In this document: positions 1 through 9,872 of the stretch, one piece after another
How the letters are laid out: each line of letters starts with the position of its first letter
Position numbering within the stretch: the stretch's first letter is position 1
DNA from: Labilibacter sediminis
GTDB lineage: Bacteria; Bacteroidota; Bacteroidia; Bacteroidales; Marinilabiliaceae
DNA: 64,000 nucleotides
Direction of reading: 5' to 3'
Assembly: GCF_005877885.1 (NCBI RefSeq)
Contig: NZ_VCHY01000019.1
Coordinates: forward strand, 61,740 to 125,739
Notes under the pieces: model-generated
Told to the model about the DNA's origin: nothing
What the model saw: only the letters and a program-made list of their open reading frames with translations
Database searches by the model: none
Translations under genes and position numbers: made by a program

Positions 1-2
1 TA

Positions 3-1349
3 ATTGGCTATATTTTTCTGTCAGGTAATATTGAAAGAGGTTTTTTTTCTTTAGCGCTGGCTCTTCTTTATGTTCTTTATAATTCAGTTTTAAATTATCT
101 CTTACGGAAATTTAATGGAGCTAAATGGATACGTTATGTATCCTCGACCATTGATGTAAGTGTTTTATCTGCTCATATTTTTAATTACTCCTATTTTTTT
201 ACACCAATAGCTGTTTCAACAGCACCTTCTATTTTAATATATGCTTTGCTTATTATGCTATCTGTTTTAAGGTATGATGGTAAGTTGGTGATATTTACTA
301 CTGCATACGTAGTTTTGTGCTCTAATATTATTTATTTCATTCGATACCCTCAAATTGATCCGGCTATTATTGAACAGGTAGCTTCAGCAGGTCCGGAGGG
401 AGCTTTTTACAGGAGTGTTTATTTCATTTTAATGGGGTATTTCATGTTTAGTATACCCAAAATGATAAATCGTTTAGTTGAACGACAAAACCAGGTGAGT
501 AATGAGCGAAGAGAAATAGAGATAAAGTTAGCCTTAGAAACTCAGCGCAAAGAAATGGCGATGCAGAATCTGTTGATGGAGCAGCAATTAAGTGAGCAAT
601 TAAACCATCAAAAAGATGTAATTCAAAAGCAAAAAGATGAGCTTGAAAACCTTGTTTCTACTAAAGACAAGCTATTTTCTGTTATTGGACATGATCTTCG
701 GTCTCCTTTTTGTGTACAGAGTTCTTTATCAGAATATATGCTGCATGATTTTAATAGCATCGATAAGGAAGCCTTATTAGAGTCGATATATGCTATAAAT
801 AAAACTGCCAATAATGGATTGGCTATGCTCACTAATTTAATAGATTGGAGCAGACTACAAAATGATGTATTGGATCCGAGACCTGTAGATGTAAATGTTA
901 AAAAGATAGCAGAACTTGTTATTGATCAACAATCAGAAGCTTGGAAAGGAAAAAATATTAATATCAAGCAAGATGTTGATAGTAAAATATATACGTACGT
1001 AGATGAACAAATGCTTAATACGGTACTTCGAAATTTGCTTTCTAATGCCATTAAGTTTACGCCGGATAATGGAAATATCCAATTAAAATCGTTTTGTGAG
1101 AATAAAAAATGTGTGATAGAAATATCGGATAGTGGCGTAGGAATGACAGAAAACCAAATAGATAACTTATTCTTACTTGACCGATCAATATCCTCTACAG
1201 GAACGAACAATGAAAAAGGAACTGGAATAGGTTTAATCTTAAGCAAAGAGATGATTGACAAAAGCAATGGGCAAATAGATGTCAATAGCCAGGTGGGGAA
1301 AGGAACCTGCTTTAGTCTTAAATTGCCACTTGGTTTTATTTATACCTAA
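3..1349 (+). CDS. membrane sensor histidine kinase, 5' end outside window
   Basis: The reading frame is already open at base 3, so the N-terminus lies before the window. The visible part starts with several hydrophobic segments (about the first 150 residues), then a long charged coiled-coil linker, then the kinase core. The H-box is SVIGHDLRSPF. The ATPase domain has an N-box (NLLSNAIKF), a G1 box (DSGVGM) and a G2 box (GTGIGLIL), so the kinase looks complete and active. It would autophosphorylate on the H-box histidine at the inner membrane and pass phosphate to an unknown response regulator. No receiver domain follows and no response regulator gene is adjacent; the LytTR regulator at 23.9 kb is too far away to be assumed a partner. 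The TTG at 246 is an unlikely start because the upstream frame encodes membrane segments. Confidence 0.88.
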   Translation: MGYIFLSGNIERGFFSLALALLYVLYNSVLNYLLRKFNGAKWIRYVSSTIDVSVLSAHIFNYSYFFTPIAVSTAPSILIYALLIMLSVLRYDGKLVIFTTAYVVLCSNIIYFIRYPQIDPAIIEQVASAGPEGAFYRSVYFILMGYFMFSIPKMINRLVERQNQVSNERREIEIKLALETQRKEMAMQNLLMEQQLSEQLNHQKDVIQKQKDELENLVSTKDKLFSVIGHDLRSPFCVQSSLSEYMLHDFNSIDKEALLESIYAINKTANNGLAMLTNLIDWSRLQNDVLDPRPVDVNVKKIAELVIDQQSEAWKGKNINIKQDVDSKIYTYVDEQMLNTVLRNLLSNAIKFTPDNGNIQLKSFCENKKCVIEISDSGVGMTENQIDNLFLLDRSISSTGTNNEKGTGIGLILSKEMIDKSNGQIDVNSQVGKGTCFSLKLPLGFIYT

Positions 1350-1355
1350 GCCGGA

Positions 1356-1655
1356 TTAGTATTTATATGCACACCAGTTTTGACTTTCTTTGGTAGGAGC
1401 TTTTTCATGAATAAGGCTATCTAAAAATTTACCAAACATTTTTTCATCTCTTTCAGATAAGGCCTTATTATACTCATTAATTGCTCTTTGAAGTTGAGTG
1501 AAGATAATTTTAGCATCGGCTCCCTTAAAGTTATTAATGGTCATATTTTTTAATGAAACATATGTATACTCATTGCCTGTAAGGGCATTTAGTTGTAAAA
1601 GTAAGGAATCCCTTTTATTTATTATTAATTGAAAATTTCTTGCCCACTTTTCCAT
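1356..1655 (-). CDS. hypothetical protein, 99 aa
   Basis: A short ORF with an ATG start, convergent with the histidine kinase and ending only 6 bases from its stop. The product is hydrophilic and probably helical, with alternating hydrophobic and charged residues. It has no signal peptide, membrane segment or motif I recognise. It is free-standing: upstream is about 280 bp of AT-rich DNA shared with the helicase promoter. The size and clean start argue for a real gene, but nothing supports a function. Confidence 0.5.
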   Translation of the reverse strand: MEKWARNFQLIINKRDSLLLQLNALTGNEYTYVSLKNMTINNFKGADAKIIFTQLQRAINEYNKALSERDEKMFGKFLDSLIHEKAPTKESQNWCAYKY

Positions 1656-1869
1656 CGTATTTTATTTTAGAAATGAATTGATAATTTACAAATATCTTTT
1701 TTTAAAGAAAAGAGGTATTTCAATATTTTTTGAATAATATCAAAGTGATTTTCTATGCATTAGCTAAAGATTAGATAACTTGAATGTATACTTATCGTTA
1801 AGTGTTATATTATCTATTAGATTAGAGGTGATTTCTTTAGACTGTTATTTTATTTTGAAATAAAGCTTT

Positions 1870-1897
1870 TTTGAGGTATAAAGAAGAAGTATCTTTG
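1870..1897 (+). promoter_or_regulatory. Bacteroidota-type promoter of the DEAD-box helicase
   Basis: TTTG at 1870-1873 and TATCTTTG at 1890-1897 match the Bacteroidota -33 and -7 elements, with a 16-nt spacer. The helicase ATG is 36 nt downstream of the -7 box. No Shine-Dalgarno sequence is seen. Confidence 0.55.
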
Positions 1898-1932
1898 CCG
1901 AAAATTATTAGATACTATTTGTTAGAAGCCTT

Positions 1933-3168
1933 ATGAAGTTTGAGGATTATTCAATATCATCAGAAATTAAAAAGAGTCTTTCGAAATTAAACTTTCGAAG
2001 ACCAACAGATATTCAGTTTAAGTCTATTCCGCCTATTTTAAAGGGGGAGGATGTCTTAGCTATTGCACAAACAGGTACGGGAAAAACTGCAGCTTTTGCC
2101 ATTCCTATCATTCACAATTTACATGTTCGTAAAATAAAAGGTCGTGGTGATGGTATTAAATGTGTGGTAATGGTTCCTACACGAGAATTAGCTATTCAAA
2201 TTTTTGAGGTATTCGAAACGTTGGGTAAGCATACTAATGTAAAAAGTTTTTCTGTGTTTGGAGGCGTAGAGGAAGGACCTCAAATTGCAAAATTGGAAAA
2301 AGGGATAGATGTGTTAATTGCTACACCGGGCAGGATGTTTGATTTGGCAAGTCGTGGTTTCATAAAATTACACCGAACAGAAATATTGGTTTTAGATGAG
2401 GCTGATCACATGCTTGATTTAGGTTTTATTAAAGATATTAGGGACCTAATGACTTATTTGCCTAAAAAGAGACAAACACTTTTCTTTTCTGCCACCATTA
2501 ATGAAACTATTAAGAAACTGGCGTATTCATTGGTGCGTAATGCCATTCGTATTCAGGTTTCACCTAAAAATCCGGTTGCCCGAAATATTGATCATTCAGT
2601 AACATTTATTGAGATGGATGATAAAAGGTTTTTTCTGGAGAGGTTAATTAATGAGAATAAGGAAAGTAAAATACTGGTTTTTGTCCGTACTAAAGTTAGA
2701 GCAGAGCGTGTGGTAAAAGCAATGGAAAGAGTAGGTGTTGAGGCTTTTGCGATTCATGGAGGAAAGGAGCAAACTGAGCGTAAAAAAGTACTGGATTTGT
2801 TTAGAAAGGGTGAAATCAAGGTTTTGATTGCTACAGATGTAAGTGCCAGAGGTATTGATATTCCAAATGTGGAGTATGTTGTAAATTATGATATGCCTGA
2901 ATTATCAGAAAACTATGTTCACAGGGTTGGACGTACCGGCAGGGGTAAAGAGAAAGGACAGGCGGTTTCCTTCTGTAGTAAAGAAGAAAAAGAAATATTG
3001 GCAGAAATCGAGGAGTTTTTAGGTAAACCAATTAAACGGTTAAGTATTGATAAAGATGATTATTCGCAGACAATCGATTTTTCAGCTGAAAGTTCTGCAG
3101 ACTGGAAAACTTTAATGAAAGAGCATGATGAGTCGCTTTCTAAGGTGCGAAAAAGGAAAAAGAAATAG
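1933..3168 (+). CDS. DEAD-box RNA helicase (RhlE-like)
   Basis: ATP-dependent RNA helicase of superfamily 2, 411 aa, acting in the cytoplasm on structured RNA (ribosome assembly or RNA turnover in this family). All core motifs are present: Q motif near residues 21-28, Walker A AQTGTGKT (45-52), PTRELA (82-87), DEAD (155-158), SAT (186-188) and HRVGRTGR (330-337). The C-terminal tail is short, lysine-rich and ends in a run of K/R, as in RhlE-type enzymes with basic tails. It is monocistronic, with its own promoter at 1870-1897 and a terminator at 3189-3225. RhlE is the best guess; assigning the exact subfamily needs a tree. Confidence 0.93.
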   Translation: MKFEDYSISSEIKKSLSKLNFRRPTDIQFKSIPPILKGEDVLAIAQTGTGKTAAFAIPIIHNLHVRKIKGRGDGIKCVVMVPTRELAIQIFEVFETLGKHTNVKSFSVFGGVEEGPQIAKLEKGIDVLIATPGRMFDLASRGFIKLHRTEILVLDEADHMLDLGFIKDIRDLMTYLPKKRQTLFFSATINETIKKLAYSLVRNAIRIQVSPKNPVARNIDHSVTFIEMDDKRFFLERLINENKESKILVFVRTKVRAERVVKAMERVGVEAFAIHGGKEQTERKKVLDLFRKGEIKVLIATDVSARGIDIPNVEYVVNYDMPELSENYVHRVGRTGRGKEKGQAVSFCSKEEKEILAEIEEFLGKPIKRLSIDKDDYSQTIDFSAESSADWKTLMKEHDESLSKVRKRKKK

Positions 3169-3188
3169 AAAATACAATATGGATTGAA

Positions 3189-3225
3189 AACCTGCTTTGT
3201 TTGATTACGGAGCAGGCTTTTTTTA
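3189..3225 (+). terminator. intrinsic terminator after the helicase
   Basis: Stem CCTGCT / AGCAGG (3191-3196 with 3211-3216) extended by flanking A/T pairs, followed by a run of T residues. Confidence 0.75.
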
Positions 3226-3245
3226 TCATTAAAAAGACTTTAACA

Positions 3246-3323
3246 TTTGTAGCTTTTAAGCTAATTATTTTTGCAGGTAATACCTTATTTTCGTTTTAAT
3301 TGTCTCTTTTTTTTATATTTTTG
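3246..3323 (+). promoter_or_regulatory. two candidate promoters of the ROK kinase
   Basis: There are two TATTTTTG boxes, at 3266-3273 and 3316-3323. The first has TTTG at 3246-3249, 16 nt upstream, close to the Bacteroidota consensus. The second leaves a leader of about 100 nt before the ATG at 3428. Which one is used cannot be decided from sequence. Confidence 0.4.
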
Positions 3324-3427
3324 GCACACCTGTGCTTAACGAAGTTAAACTAGTTGGTATTTAAAAGTACTTTGGTGCTAATTAGTCTTAGTAATGAAAT
3401 TGAAAATTTAAACCAAAAAAAAGAAAA

Positions 3428-4405
3428 ATGAAAAAAGTTTCTGTAGGTGTCGATATAGGAGGTACCAATACTGCAATTGGGATTGTTGATGAGGCAGGTC
3501 ACGTTATTGTAAAAGATTCAATTAGCACTCCTGATCATGGCGATATTGAAAGGTATATGGATGAATTAGCTGATGCTATTAAAAAGTTAATTAAGTCAGT
3601 TAAATTAGTAAGTGACGATGTTACTGTTTTAGGTATTGGCGTTGGTGCACCCAATGGAAATTATTATAACGGAACTATCGAGTATGCACCAAATCTTTCT
3701 TTTACCGGAGTTATTCATTTTGTTGAGCTTCTACAAAAGCGTTTCCCAGAATTGGATTATTTAGCATTAACAAATGATGCGAATGCTGCTACAATTGGCG
3801 AGATGATTTATGGAGGTGCCAAAGGAATGAAAAATTTTGTAATGTATACTCTGGGTACCGGAGTTGGTAGTGGTTTAGTTGTAAATGGTGATCTTGTATA
3901 TGGTCATGACGGTTTTGCAGGAGAATGTGGTCATACTACTTTAATTCCTAATGGCAGATTATGTGGTTGTGGAGCCAAAGGTCATTTAGAGGCATATTGT
4001 TCTGCACCGGGAATGAAAAGAACAGCCTTTGAGTTAATGGCAAAATATAATGCAAGTGATAGTAAATTGGCAGATAAATCGTTTAATGAATTAAATTCAA
4101 AGATGATTTATGATGCTGCTGAAGCTGGAGATAAGGTAGCTTTAGAAGTATTTGAATTAACAGGTAAGTATTTAGGTCAGGGATTGGCAGATACTGTACA
4201 TCACTTAAGTCCTGAAGCTATATTTTTGTTTGGTGGACCAACAGCAGCCGGAGATTATATTTTTAAACCTACAATAGAAAGCATGGAAGAGCATTTACTT
4301 CCAATTTTTAAAAATAAAATTAAGGTATTACCATCTAAATTAGATAGTGGTGATGCTGCAATTGTTGGAGCAAGTGCTTTAGTATATAAAGAAATGGAGA
4401 AGTAA
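3428..4405 (+). CDS. ROK family sugar kinase (glucokinase-like)
   Basis: Cytoplasmic ATP-dependent hexose kinase of the ROK family, 325 aa. The phosphate-binding motif DIGGTNT is at residues 9-15, the sugar-binding/catalytic stretch LTNDANAA is near 114-121, and GTGVGSG near 143-149. The ROK zinc site starts with GECGH (His169) and continues CGCGAKGHLEAYCS: Cys179 and Cys181 are present, but the usual third Cys is His186. Histidine could still ligate zinc. The gene is monocistronic, with a terminator directly downstream. Substrate (glucose, fructose, N-acetylsugars) cannot be read from sequence; glucokinase is the usual role in this phylum. Confidence 0.9.
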   Translation: MKKVSVGVDIGGTNTAIGIVDEAGHVIVKDSISTPDHGDIERYMDELADAIKKLIKSVKLVSDDVTVLGIGVGAPNGNYYNGTIEYAPNLSFTGVIHFVELLQKRFPELDYLALTNDANAATIGEMIYGGAKGMKNFVMYTLGTGVGSGLVVNGDLVYGHDGFAGECGHTTLIPNGRLCGCGAKGHLEAYCSAPGMKRTAFELMAKYNASDSKLADKSFNELNSKMIYDAAEAGDKVALEVFELTGKYLGQGLADTVHHLSPEAIFLFGGPTAAGDYIFKPTIESMEEHLLPIFKNKIKVLPSKLDSGDAAIVGASALVYKEMEK

Positions 4406-4429
4406 ACTATTATTTAAAATAGTGTTAGT

Positions 4430-4463
4430 AAGGGATCTTTTAGAATAAAGGATCCCTTTTTTT
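4430..4463. terminator. bidirectional terminator between ROK kinase and uvrB
   Basis: Stem AGGGATC / GATCCCT (4431-4437 with 4451-4457) with a T run on the plus side and A-rich DNA on the other. It lies between the convergent stops and reaches the last codon of uvrB. Confidence 0.75.
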
Positions 4464-6465
4464 ATTTGTTTTTAAGTAGTTCCTGCAGTTTAAACATTTC
4501 ATCGCGATATTGAGCAGCTGATATAAAGTCCAGCTCTTTAGAGGCTTTTTGCATCGATTTTTTTGTTTTCTCAATGGCTTTTAATAAAGCATCCTTGTTC
4601 ATATAGTCTACAACAGGATCAGCAGCAAATTCTATATGCTCCGGTTCTACATAGGCCTTTTCTTCAGCCATGCCTGTACCTAGAACGCTGGTTTGTTTCT
4701 TATTGATTTGTTGCGGAGTAATTCCATGTTCATCATTGTATTTTAGCTGCTTCTCACGCCTGTGATCTGTGGCATCAATGGTTTTTTGCATTGACTTGGT
4801 TATTGTATCTGCATACATAATAACCAAACCATTGATGTTTCGGGCAGCACGACCTGCAGTCTGTGTAAGTGAACGCTCTGAGCGCAGAAATCCTTCTTTG
4901 TCTGCATCTAAAATGGCTACCAGTGAAACTTCAGGTAAATCCAATCCTTCTCTTAATAAGTTTACCCCAACTAACACATCAAATATTCCTTTTCTTAGGT
5001 TTTCCATAATTTCTACCCTGGTGAGTGTATCCACATCAGAGTGAATGTATTCACAATTAATGTTGAGTTTTTGTAGATATGACGTTAATTCTTCGGCCAT
5101 TCTTTTGGTTAAGGTAGTTACTAAAACCCTTTCTTTTTTAATAATTCGTAACCTTATTTCTTCAAGTAGATTATCTATCTGGTTAAGACTGGGGCGAACT
5201 TCAATAATCGGATCTAAAAGTCCGGTAGGCCTAATAACCTGTTCAACAATTACGCCTTCACTTTTTTCAATTTCGTAATCGGCAGGAGTTGCACTAACGT
5301 AAATTGCAGAGTCTACAATTTGCTCAAATTCTTCAAACCTTAAAGGGCGATTATCCAAGGCAGCAGGAAGTCGAAATCCATGTTCAACCAATGTTTCTTT
5401 TCTTGATTTATCACCACCATACATAGCTCTGATCTGAGGGATGGTTACATGGCTTTCATCAATGACCATAATAAAATCATCCGGAAAATAATCGAGTAAG
5501 CAGAAAGGGCGAGTTCCTACGTTTCTCCCATCAAAGTATCTTGAGTAATTCTCAATACCGGGGCAATACCCCAGTTCTTTGATCATCTCTAAATCATAGG
5601 TAACTCTTTCTTCAATTCTTTTAGCTTCAAGATGTTTTCCAATATCTTTTAAATAATTTATTTGATCCAATAAATCATCCTGAATCATTTTAATAGCAGC
5701 ATTGGTTCTTTCTTTGGTAGTAACGAACAAGTTAGCCGGGTATATCAAAATATTTTCTCTTTGCGAAATAGTTGTTCCGTTTACAGGATCAAAAATAGTG
5801 ATATCTTCAATTTCATCACCCCAAAAGCCAATCCTATATGCGTTATCAGCATATGCAGGATAGATTTCTACATTATCGCCTTTTACTCTGAAATTACCAT
5901 GGTTGAATTCGACTTCGTTTCTGGAATACAGACTATCCACTAATTGTCTGAGCAGTGGATTGCGTCCAATATTCTGACCAACTTCAATGTTAATTACGTT
6001 GGCATGAAAGTCTTCCGGGTTTCCAATTCCATAAAGACATGATACAGATGAAACCACAATCACATCCCTTCTTCCTGATAGTAGTGTTGAACTGGCGCTA
6101 AGTCTAAGTTTTTCTATTTCGTCATTGATGGATAAATCTTTTTCAATATAGGTATCGGTAACAGGTAAATATGCTTCAGGTTGATAATAATCATAATACG
6201 ACACAAAATATTCAACCGCATTTTCAGGAAAGAAATTCTTAAACTCGCTATATAACTGAGCTGCAAGTGTTTTATTGTGGCTTAAAACTAAGGTAGGCCT
6301 TTGTACTTCTTTTATGACATTGGCCACGGTAAAGGTTTTACCAGAACCTGTTACTCCAAGAAGCGTTTGGTGCGGAATGTTATTATTTAATCCTTCCGAT
6401 AGTTGTTTAATTGCTTCTGGTTGATCTCCGGTAGGTTGAAAATCTGATATAATTTTGAAATCCAT
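4462..6465 (-). CDS. uvrB: excinuclease ABC subunit B
   Basis: UvrB helicase-like subunit of nucleotide excision repair. It verifies damage after UvrA loading and recruits UvrC. The ATG at 6465 gives the conventional N-terminus MDFKIISDFQPTGDQPEAI; an in-frame TTG at 6492 would add nine residues and is less likely. Visible are Walker A (GVTGSGKT), the beta-hairpin region rich in tyrosines (YFVSYYDYYQPEAY), DESH as the Walker B box, helicase motif VGVNLLREGLDLPEV, motif VI (QTAGRAARN) and a C-terminal UVR domain that contacts UvrC. Length (667 aa) is normal. It is free-standing; uvrA and uvrC are not nearby. Confidence 0.97.
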   Translation of the reverse strand: MDFKIISDFQPTGDQPEAIKQLSEGLNNNIPHQTLLGVTGSGKTFTVANVIKEVQRPTLVLSHNKTLAAQLYSEFKNFFPENAVEYFVSYYDYYQPEAYLPVTDTYIEKDLSINDEIEKLRLSASSTLLSGRRDVIVVSSVSCLYGIGNPEDFHANVINIEVGQNIGRNPLLRQLVDSLYSRNEVEFNHGNFRVKGDNVEIYPAYADNAYRIGFWGDEIEDITIFDPVNGTTISQRENILIYPANLFVTTKERTNAAIKMIQDDLLDQINYLKDIGKHLEAKRIEERVTYDLEMIKELGYCPGIENYSRYFDGRNVGTRPFCLLDYFPDDFIMVIDESHVTIPQIRAMYGGDKSRKETLVEHGFRLPAALDNRPLRFEEFEQIVDSAIYVSATPADYEIEKSEGVIVEQVIRPTGLLDPIIEVRPSLNQIDNLLEEIRLRIIKKERVLVTTLTKRMAEELTSYLQKLNINCEYIHSDVDTLTRVEIMENLRKGIFDVLVGVNLLREGLDLPEVSLVAILDADKEGFLRSERSLTQTAGRAARNINGLVIMYADTITKSMQKTIDATDHRREKQLKYNDEHGITPQQINKKQTSVLGTGMAEEKAYVEPEHIEFAADPVVDYMNKDALLKAIEKTKKSMQKASKELDFISAAQYRDEMFKLQELLKNK

Positions 6466-6576
6466 AACTCTCACTTGTCCGTTAGCTTTCAAAGTTAGCG
6501 AATTATATCAATCCATTATTTCAGATATGAAATTTAGGCATAAAAAAAGCTCCGGTTTAAGGAGCTTTTGAATATA

Positions 6577-7410
6577 TTATCGTCTGTAACGTTTTGTTTT
6601 TCTTTTTGAAGGTCTTTTGTATTTTTTAGAGTTAGATCCTTTTTTATACAAGCTTCTTGTTCTTAAATAGGCTTTTCTGTTGTACTTAGGAGAGTTCTTC
6701 CACTGACTGTCATTGATTAAATAGGTTACACCAAGTGTGGCTACATAGAAGAAGTCATTGCCATCTGTTTCAATGGTATTGTTTTCACTATCGTACCATA
6801 CATCATGACCGTCTAGTCTGTCACTAAAAGCATATGTTCCAATAAATTCTGCTGAAAATGCTATATGGGAAGTAAAGTAAAAGTTTACACCTCCACCCAT
6901 AGAAAAGGTTGGTGCAACTTCTCCAACCTCTCTCCATATAGAGCCGGGCTCTTCACCACCGCCACCACCGTAGTATTCTGTAGCATTGTATTGTATCATT
7001 CCAAACTGACCAACTACATAAGGATTAAATAAACGTTGTTTAAATAAACCATAGGCCAAATCAAGAGGTCTGAAACTAGCTCCTGCATTAAAGTGGATGA
7101 AGTTATTGTTAAAATAAGCATAAGGAAGTTCTACACCATCTAAAAGCTGAGTTCCTTTCATACTTCCATAATTAATATCAACACGTGCATTTAGATATGG
7201 CATTAGTTCCTTTTCAGCGGCAACACCAAAAATATAGTTGGTGCGCGACTCTGAAACCAAATCACCATAAAACATATTGATCCCTGCTTTGGGCTGTACT
7301 TTTAATCCTTCAAAAAACTTGTTCCTTTTTTGTCTGTATTGTGAGGATACAGAAGTAGTTAAAAGTAATATGATGCTAGCAAAAAGTGCCTTTTTAAGGT
7401 ATTGTTGCAT
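6577..7410 (-). CDS. outer membrane beta-barrel protein
   Basis: Exported protein of 277 aa with an N-terminal signal peptide of about 23 residues (hydrophobic core LFASIILLLTTSV). The body shows alternating hydrophobic and polar strands and many aromatic and glycine residues typical of small 8-10 strand barrels, including a Gly-rich loop (YYGGGGGEE). The C-terminus is unusual: after the last strand comes a strongly basic tail rich in K, R, S and Y, ending TKRYRR, which could bind LPS, peptidoglycan or nucleic acid, or stay periplasmic. It is monocistronic. Function is unknown; an OmpA/OprF-like porin without a peptidoglycan domain is the closest description. Confidence 0.75.
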   Translation of the reverse strand: MQQYLKKALFASIILLLTTSVSSQYRQKRNKFFEGLKVQPKAGINMFYGDLVSESRTNYIFGVAAEKELMPYLNARVDINYGSMKGTQLLDGVELPYAYFNNNFIHFNAGASFRPLDLAYGLFKQRLFNPYVVGQFGMIQYNATEYYGGGGGEEPGSIWREVGEVAPTFSMGGGVNFYFTSHIAFSAEFIGTYAFSDRLDGHDVWYDSENNTIETDGNDFFYVATLGVTYLINDSQWKNSPKYNRKAYLRTRSLYKKGSNSKKYKRPSKRKTKRYRR

Positions 7411-7746
7411 TTAGATTAGTTTATTGACAGGTTTAATACGTATAAAAATGACAAAAAGTTTAAAAAAAGAAAAACCTTTTTAATTAAAACTATATAAATG
7501 CCTCTAATTTAATCATATAATTAGAGGTGTGTGTGTTTCTATATTCTTAAATTATCATAAAATCAATAGTAACTTTATGATTACATTGGCTGTTAATATT
7601 CGATTTATGCTATAAATGTATGCAAAAATAAAATTTAATATTTCTCTGACAGTCTTTAGAGACTAATTTTTTGCAATAATTTGGCAGAATACTTAAAATG
7701 GATATGGGAATTGATGCAAAATATAGTTTAAATGCCATATCCCTAA
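7411..7746. other. intergenic region, one hairpin
   Basis: 336 bp of AT-rich DNA between two minus-strand genes. The only structure seen is a hairpin at 7501-7527 (CCTCTAATT / AATTAGAGG). It may end transcription coming from the ligase gene, but no T run follows it on that strand. Confidence 0.4.
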
Positions 7747-9630
7747 CTATAATTGATGAATAAATTTATTAACGTTTGCTTTATTTAGGTCATTCATTGG
7801 ATTTTTGCCTTTCGGCGAATAGCAATAATCAATTTCTTTTTGAAAGAAAGATGTTATCTTATCTCTAACCATTTTCATAGTGCTATTAATAAGTTTATTT
7901 TTTTCAGAAAATGGTTCGAACCCAATAGAAAAAGTTGAAGGAAGCCATCTTTGTGGGAAAAGGGTTGAAAGTTTGCTGTCGGTTTTAAACTGAGCCAATT
8001 GTTTAATGACTTCAGAAATAATAAGATTAATATCTCCTTTAAACTGTTTTATAGATTCACTATTAAGAATAATGATGGCTATAGTGTACGCATTTTGATT
8101 GTTGTATAGCATAATTTGATCGATTAGGTCACAATGATCAATTATGGCTTCTTCGATGCCTTCGGGACTGTATTTTTCACCATCAGAGCCAATTAGTAAA
8201 CTTTTAAACCTGCCTTTAACGTAAAGAAAGTTTTCTTCATCTAAATAACCGAGGTCACCTGTATAAAGCCAGTTATTTTGAATTGTTTCAGCTGTGGCTT
8301 CTTCATTTTTCCAGTAACCTTTCATAACGTTTTCGCCCTTAATGACAATTTCTCCCAGCTGATTTCGTCCTAGTGCTAATTTATTATCATCACATATTTT
8401 AATTTCTAAATTATCTACCACTTTACCTGAAGAACCAAGTTTGTGATGTTGAGGAGTGTTAGCAGAAATTATTGGTGAGGCTTCACTTAATCCATATCCT
8501 TGATACATAGGAATGTTAATAGCGTAGAAGAATTGCTGAAGATCATAATCAAGTAAAGCACCACCTCCTATGAAAAACTGCAAGTTACCGCCAAATCCCT
8601 GCTTAATCTTACTAAATACAATCCTATCAAATAACAAAAGAAGGGGTTTTGCTAATATTTTAATGTTTTTGCCTTTGTTGGCGCCATTGTCGTTGTACCA
8701 GTAAGAAGTTTTTAGAGCAAACTTAAAAATGCTGTAAATAAGCTTTCCTTGTTGGGCAATGGTATTTTCAATGTTTTTTTTGAAATTCTTGGCCATTGCC
8801 GGAACACTCATCAATATATGTGGCTGTATTTCTTTTATATTGTTGCTAAAATTTTTTAACGTTTCAACGGTTGTTTTACCAGGTTGTACAGATGCAACAC
8901 TGGCCCCTTTTAGCATAAATGAATATAAGGCAGCAGTATGGGCAAAGGCATGATCCCATGGGAGTACTACCAGAGTTTTGTAATATGAAGGAATATTAAT
9001 GTAGCTAAATGCCTGCTCTACATTGGCTGTGTAATTTCTTTGAGATAGCATTATTCCCTTGGGCTGTGCTGTTGTTCCGGAGGTATATGTTATAGTTGCA
9101 ATGTCAGTTGGTTGCACCTTATTGCATAATGAGGAGTAGAAGTTATTGTCAACTTTCAGTTTATCAATGCCATCAGTAAAAAAAGCAGCAATATCAATTT
9201 CGTTATCTTTTAATTCTTCAGAAGGTTTAAAAACAATGATCTTTTCAAGTAACGGAAGTTCATTTTTTATTTTCCTTATTTTGGGTAGTTGATTTTGAGA
9301 AACAAGAATAAACCTGCTCTCAGAGTGTTTTAATCTAAAAACAAGGTCGTTATCTGCTTCTAATTTTGTAGATAAAGGAACTGTAATAGCTCTGTTGCTA
9401 AAAACAGCCAATTCACTAATAAGCCATAGGTTTTGTCCTTCCGATAAAAGAGCAACTTTGTCTTTGGGTTTTAAGCCAAATGAATGAAGTCCAATTGTTA
9501 ATTGTTGAACAAGATTATAACATTCTTTATAAGATATAGATTTGTATTGGTTGTTTTCTTTTTCCCACAAAATTGGATTGTCGGAAAATTTATTGGTTTG
9601 TTTTTCGAAAAAACTAACTAGCGATTCCAT
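7747..9630 (-). CDS. AMP-binding acyl-CoA ligase (long-chain fatty acid type)
   Basis: Adenylate-forming enzyme expected to activate a fatty acid or related carboxylate with ATP and CoA in the cytoplasm. The start is set at the ATG at 9630 (MESLVSFFEKQ); an in-frame TTG 72 bases upstream is the alternative. The P-loop motif YTSGTTAQPKG is clear, as are YQGYGLSEASP (A5), YTGDLGYLDEE (A7, with the ribose-binding Asp) and the hinge RFKSLLIGSDGEKYSPE (A8). Length is 627 aa, typical of FadD15/ACSBG-like ligases. The A10 lysine region at the C-terminus is less obvious. It is free-standing, so the substrate cannot be inferred from neighbours. Confidence 0.88.
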   Translation of the reverse strand: MESLVSFFEKQTNKFSDNPILWEKENNQYKSISYKECYNLVQQLTIGLHSFGLKPKDKVALLSEGQNLWLISELAVFSNRAITVPLSTKLEADNDLVFRLKHSESRFILVSQNQLPKIRKIKNELPLLEKIIVFKPSEELKDNEIDIAAFFTDGIDKLKVDNNFYSSLCNKVQPTDIATITYTSGTTAQPKGIMLSQRNYTANVEQAFSYINIPSYYKTLVVLPWDHAFAHTAALYSFMLKGASVASVQPGKTTVETLKNFSNNIKEIQPHILMSVPAMAKNFKKNIENTIAQQGKLIYSIFKFALKTSYWYNDNGANKGKNIKILAKPLLLLFDRIVFSKIKQGFGGNLQFFIGGGALLDYDLQQFFYAINIPMYQGYGLSEASPIISANTPQHHKLGSSGKVVDNLEIKICDDNKLALGRNQLGEIVIKGENVMKGYWKNEEATAETIQNNWLYTGDLGYLDEENFLYVKGRFKSLLIGSDGEKYSPEGIEEAIIDHCDLIDQIMLYNNQNAYTIAIIILNSESIKQFKGDINLIISEVIKQLAQFKTDSKLSTLFPQRWLPSTFSIGFEPFSEKNKLINSTMKMVRDKITSFFQKEIDYCYSPKGKNPMNDLNKANVNKFIHQL

Positions 9631-9872
9631 AGGTTTTAAGTTTACGCATCCTGTATCTCGCAAAGATAAGAAAAAGAGAAGGAGCTGTCCATTTTCGTAC
9701 AAAAACAGATTGAAATCGAACAGTTTAATATTTAATCTGTGATTTGTTGTTTGTTGTTTATTAGGTTGTTATGGTGATTTTGTTGGATTGGCATGGTTGT
9801 TGAAATTGTATAGATGCAATTGTGAATTTGGTGAAAGCGCACTTGTTATTCTTAAATCTTAACACATACCAA

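Noticed and set aside
6466..6492. Longer N-terminus of UvrB from a TTG
   Set aside because: The ATG at 6465 gives the family-standard start; the extra nine residues are not typical.
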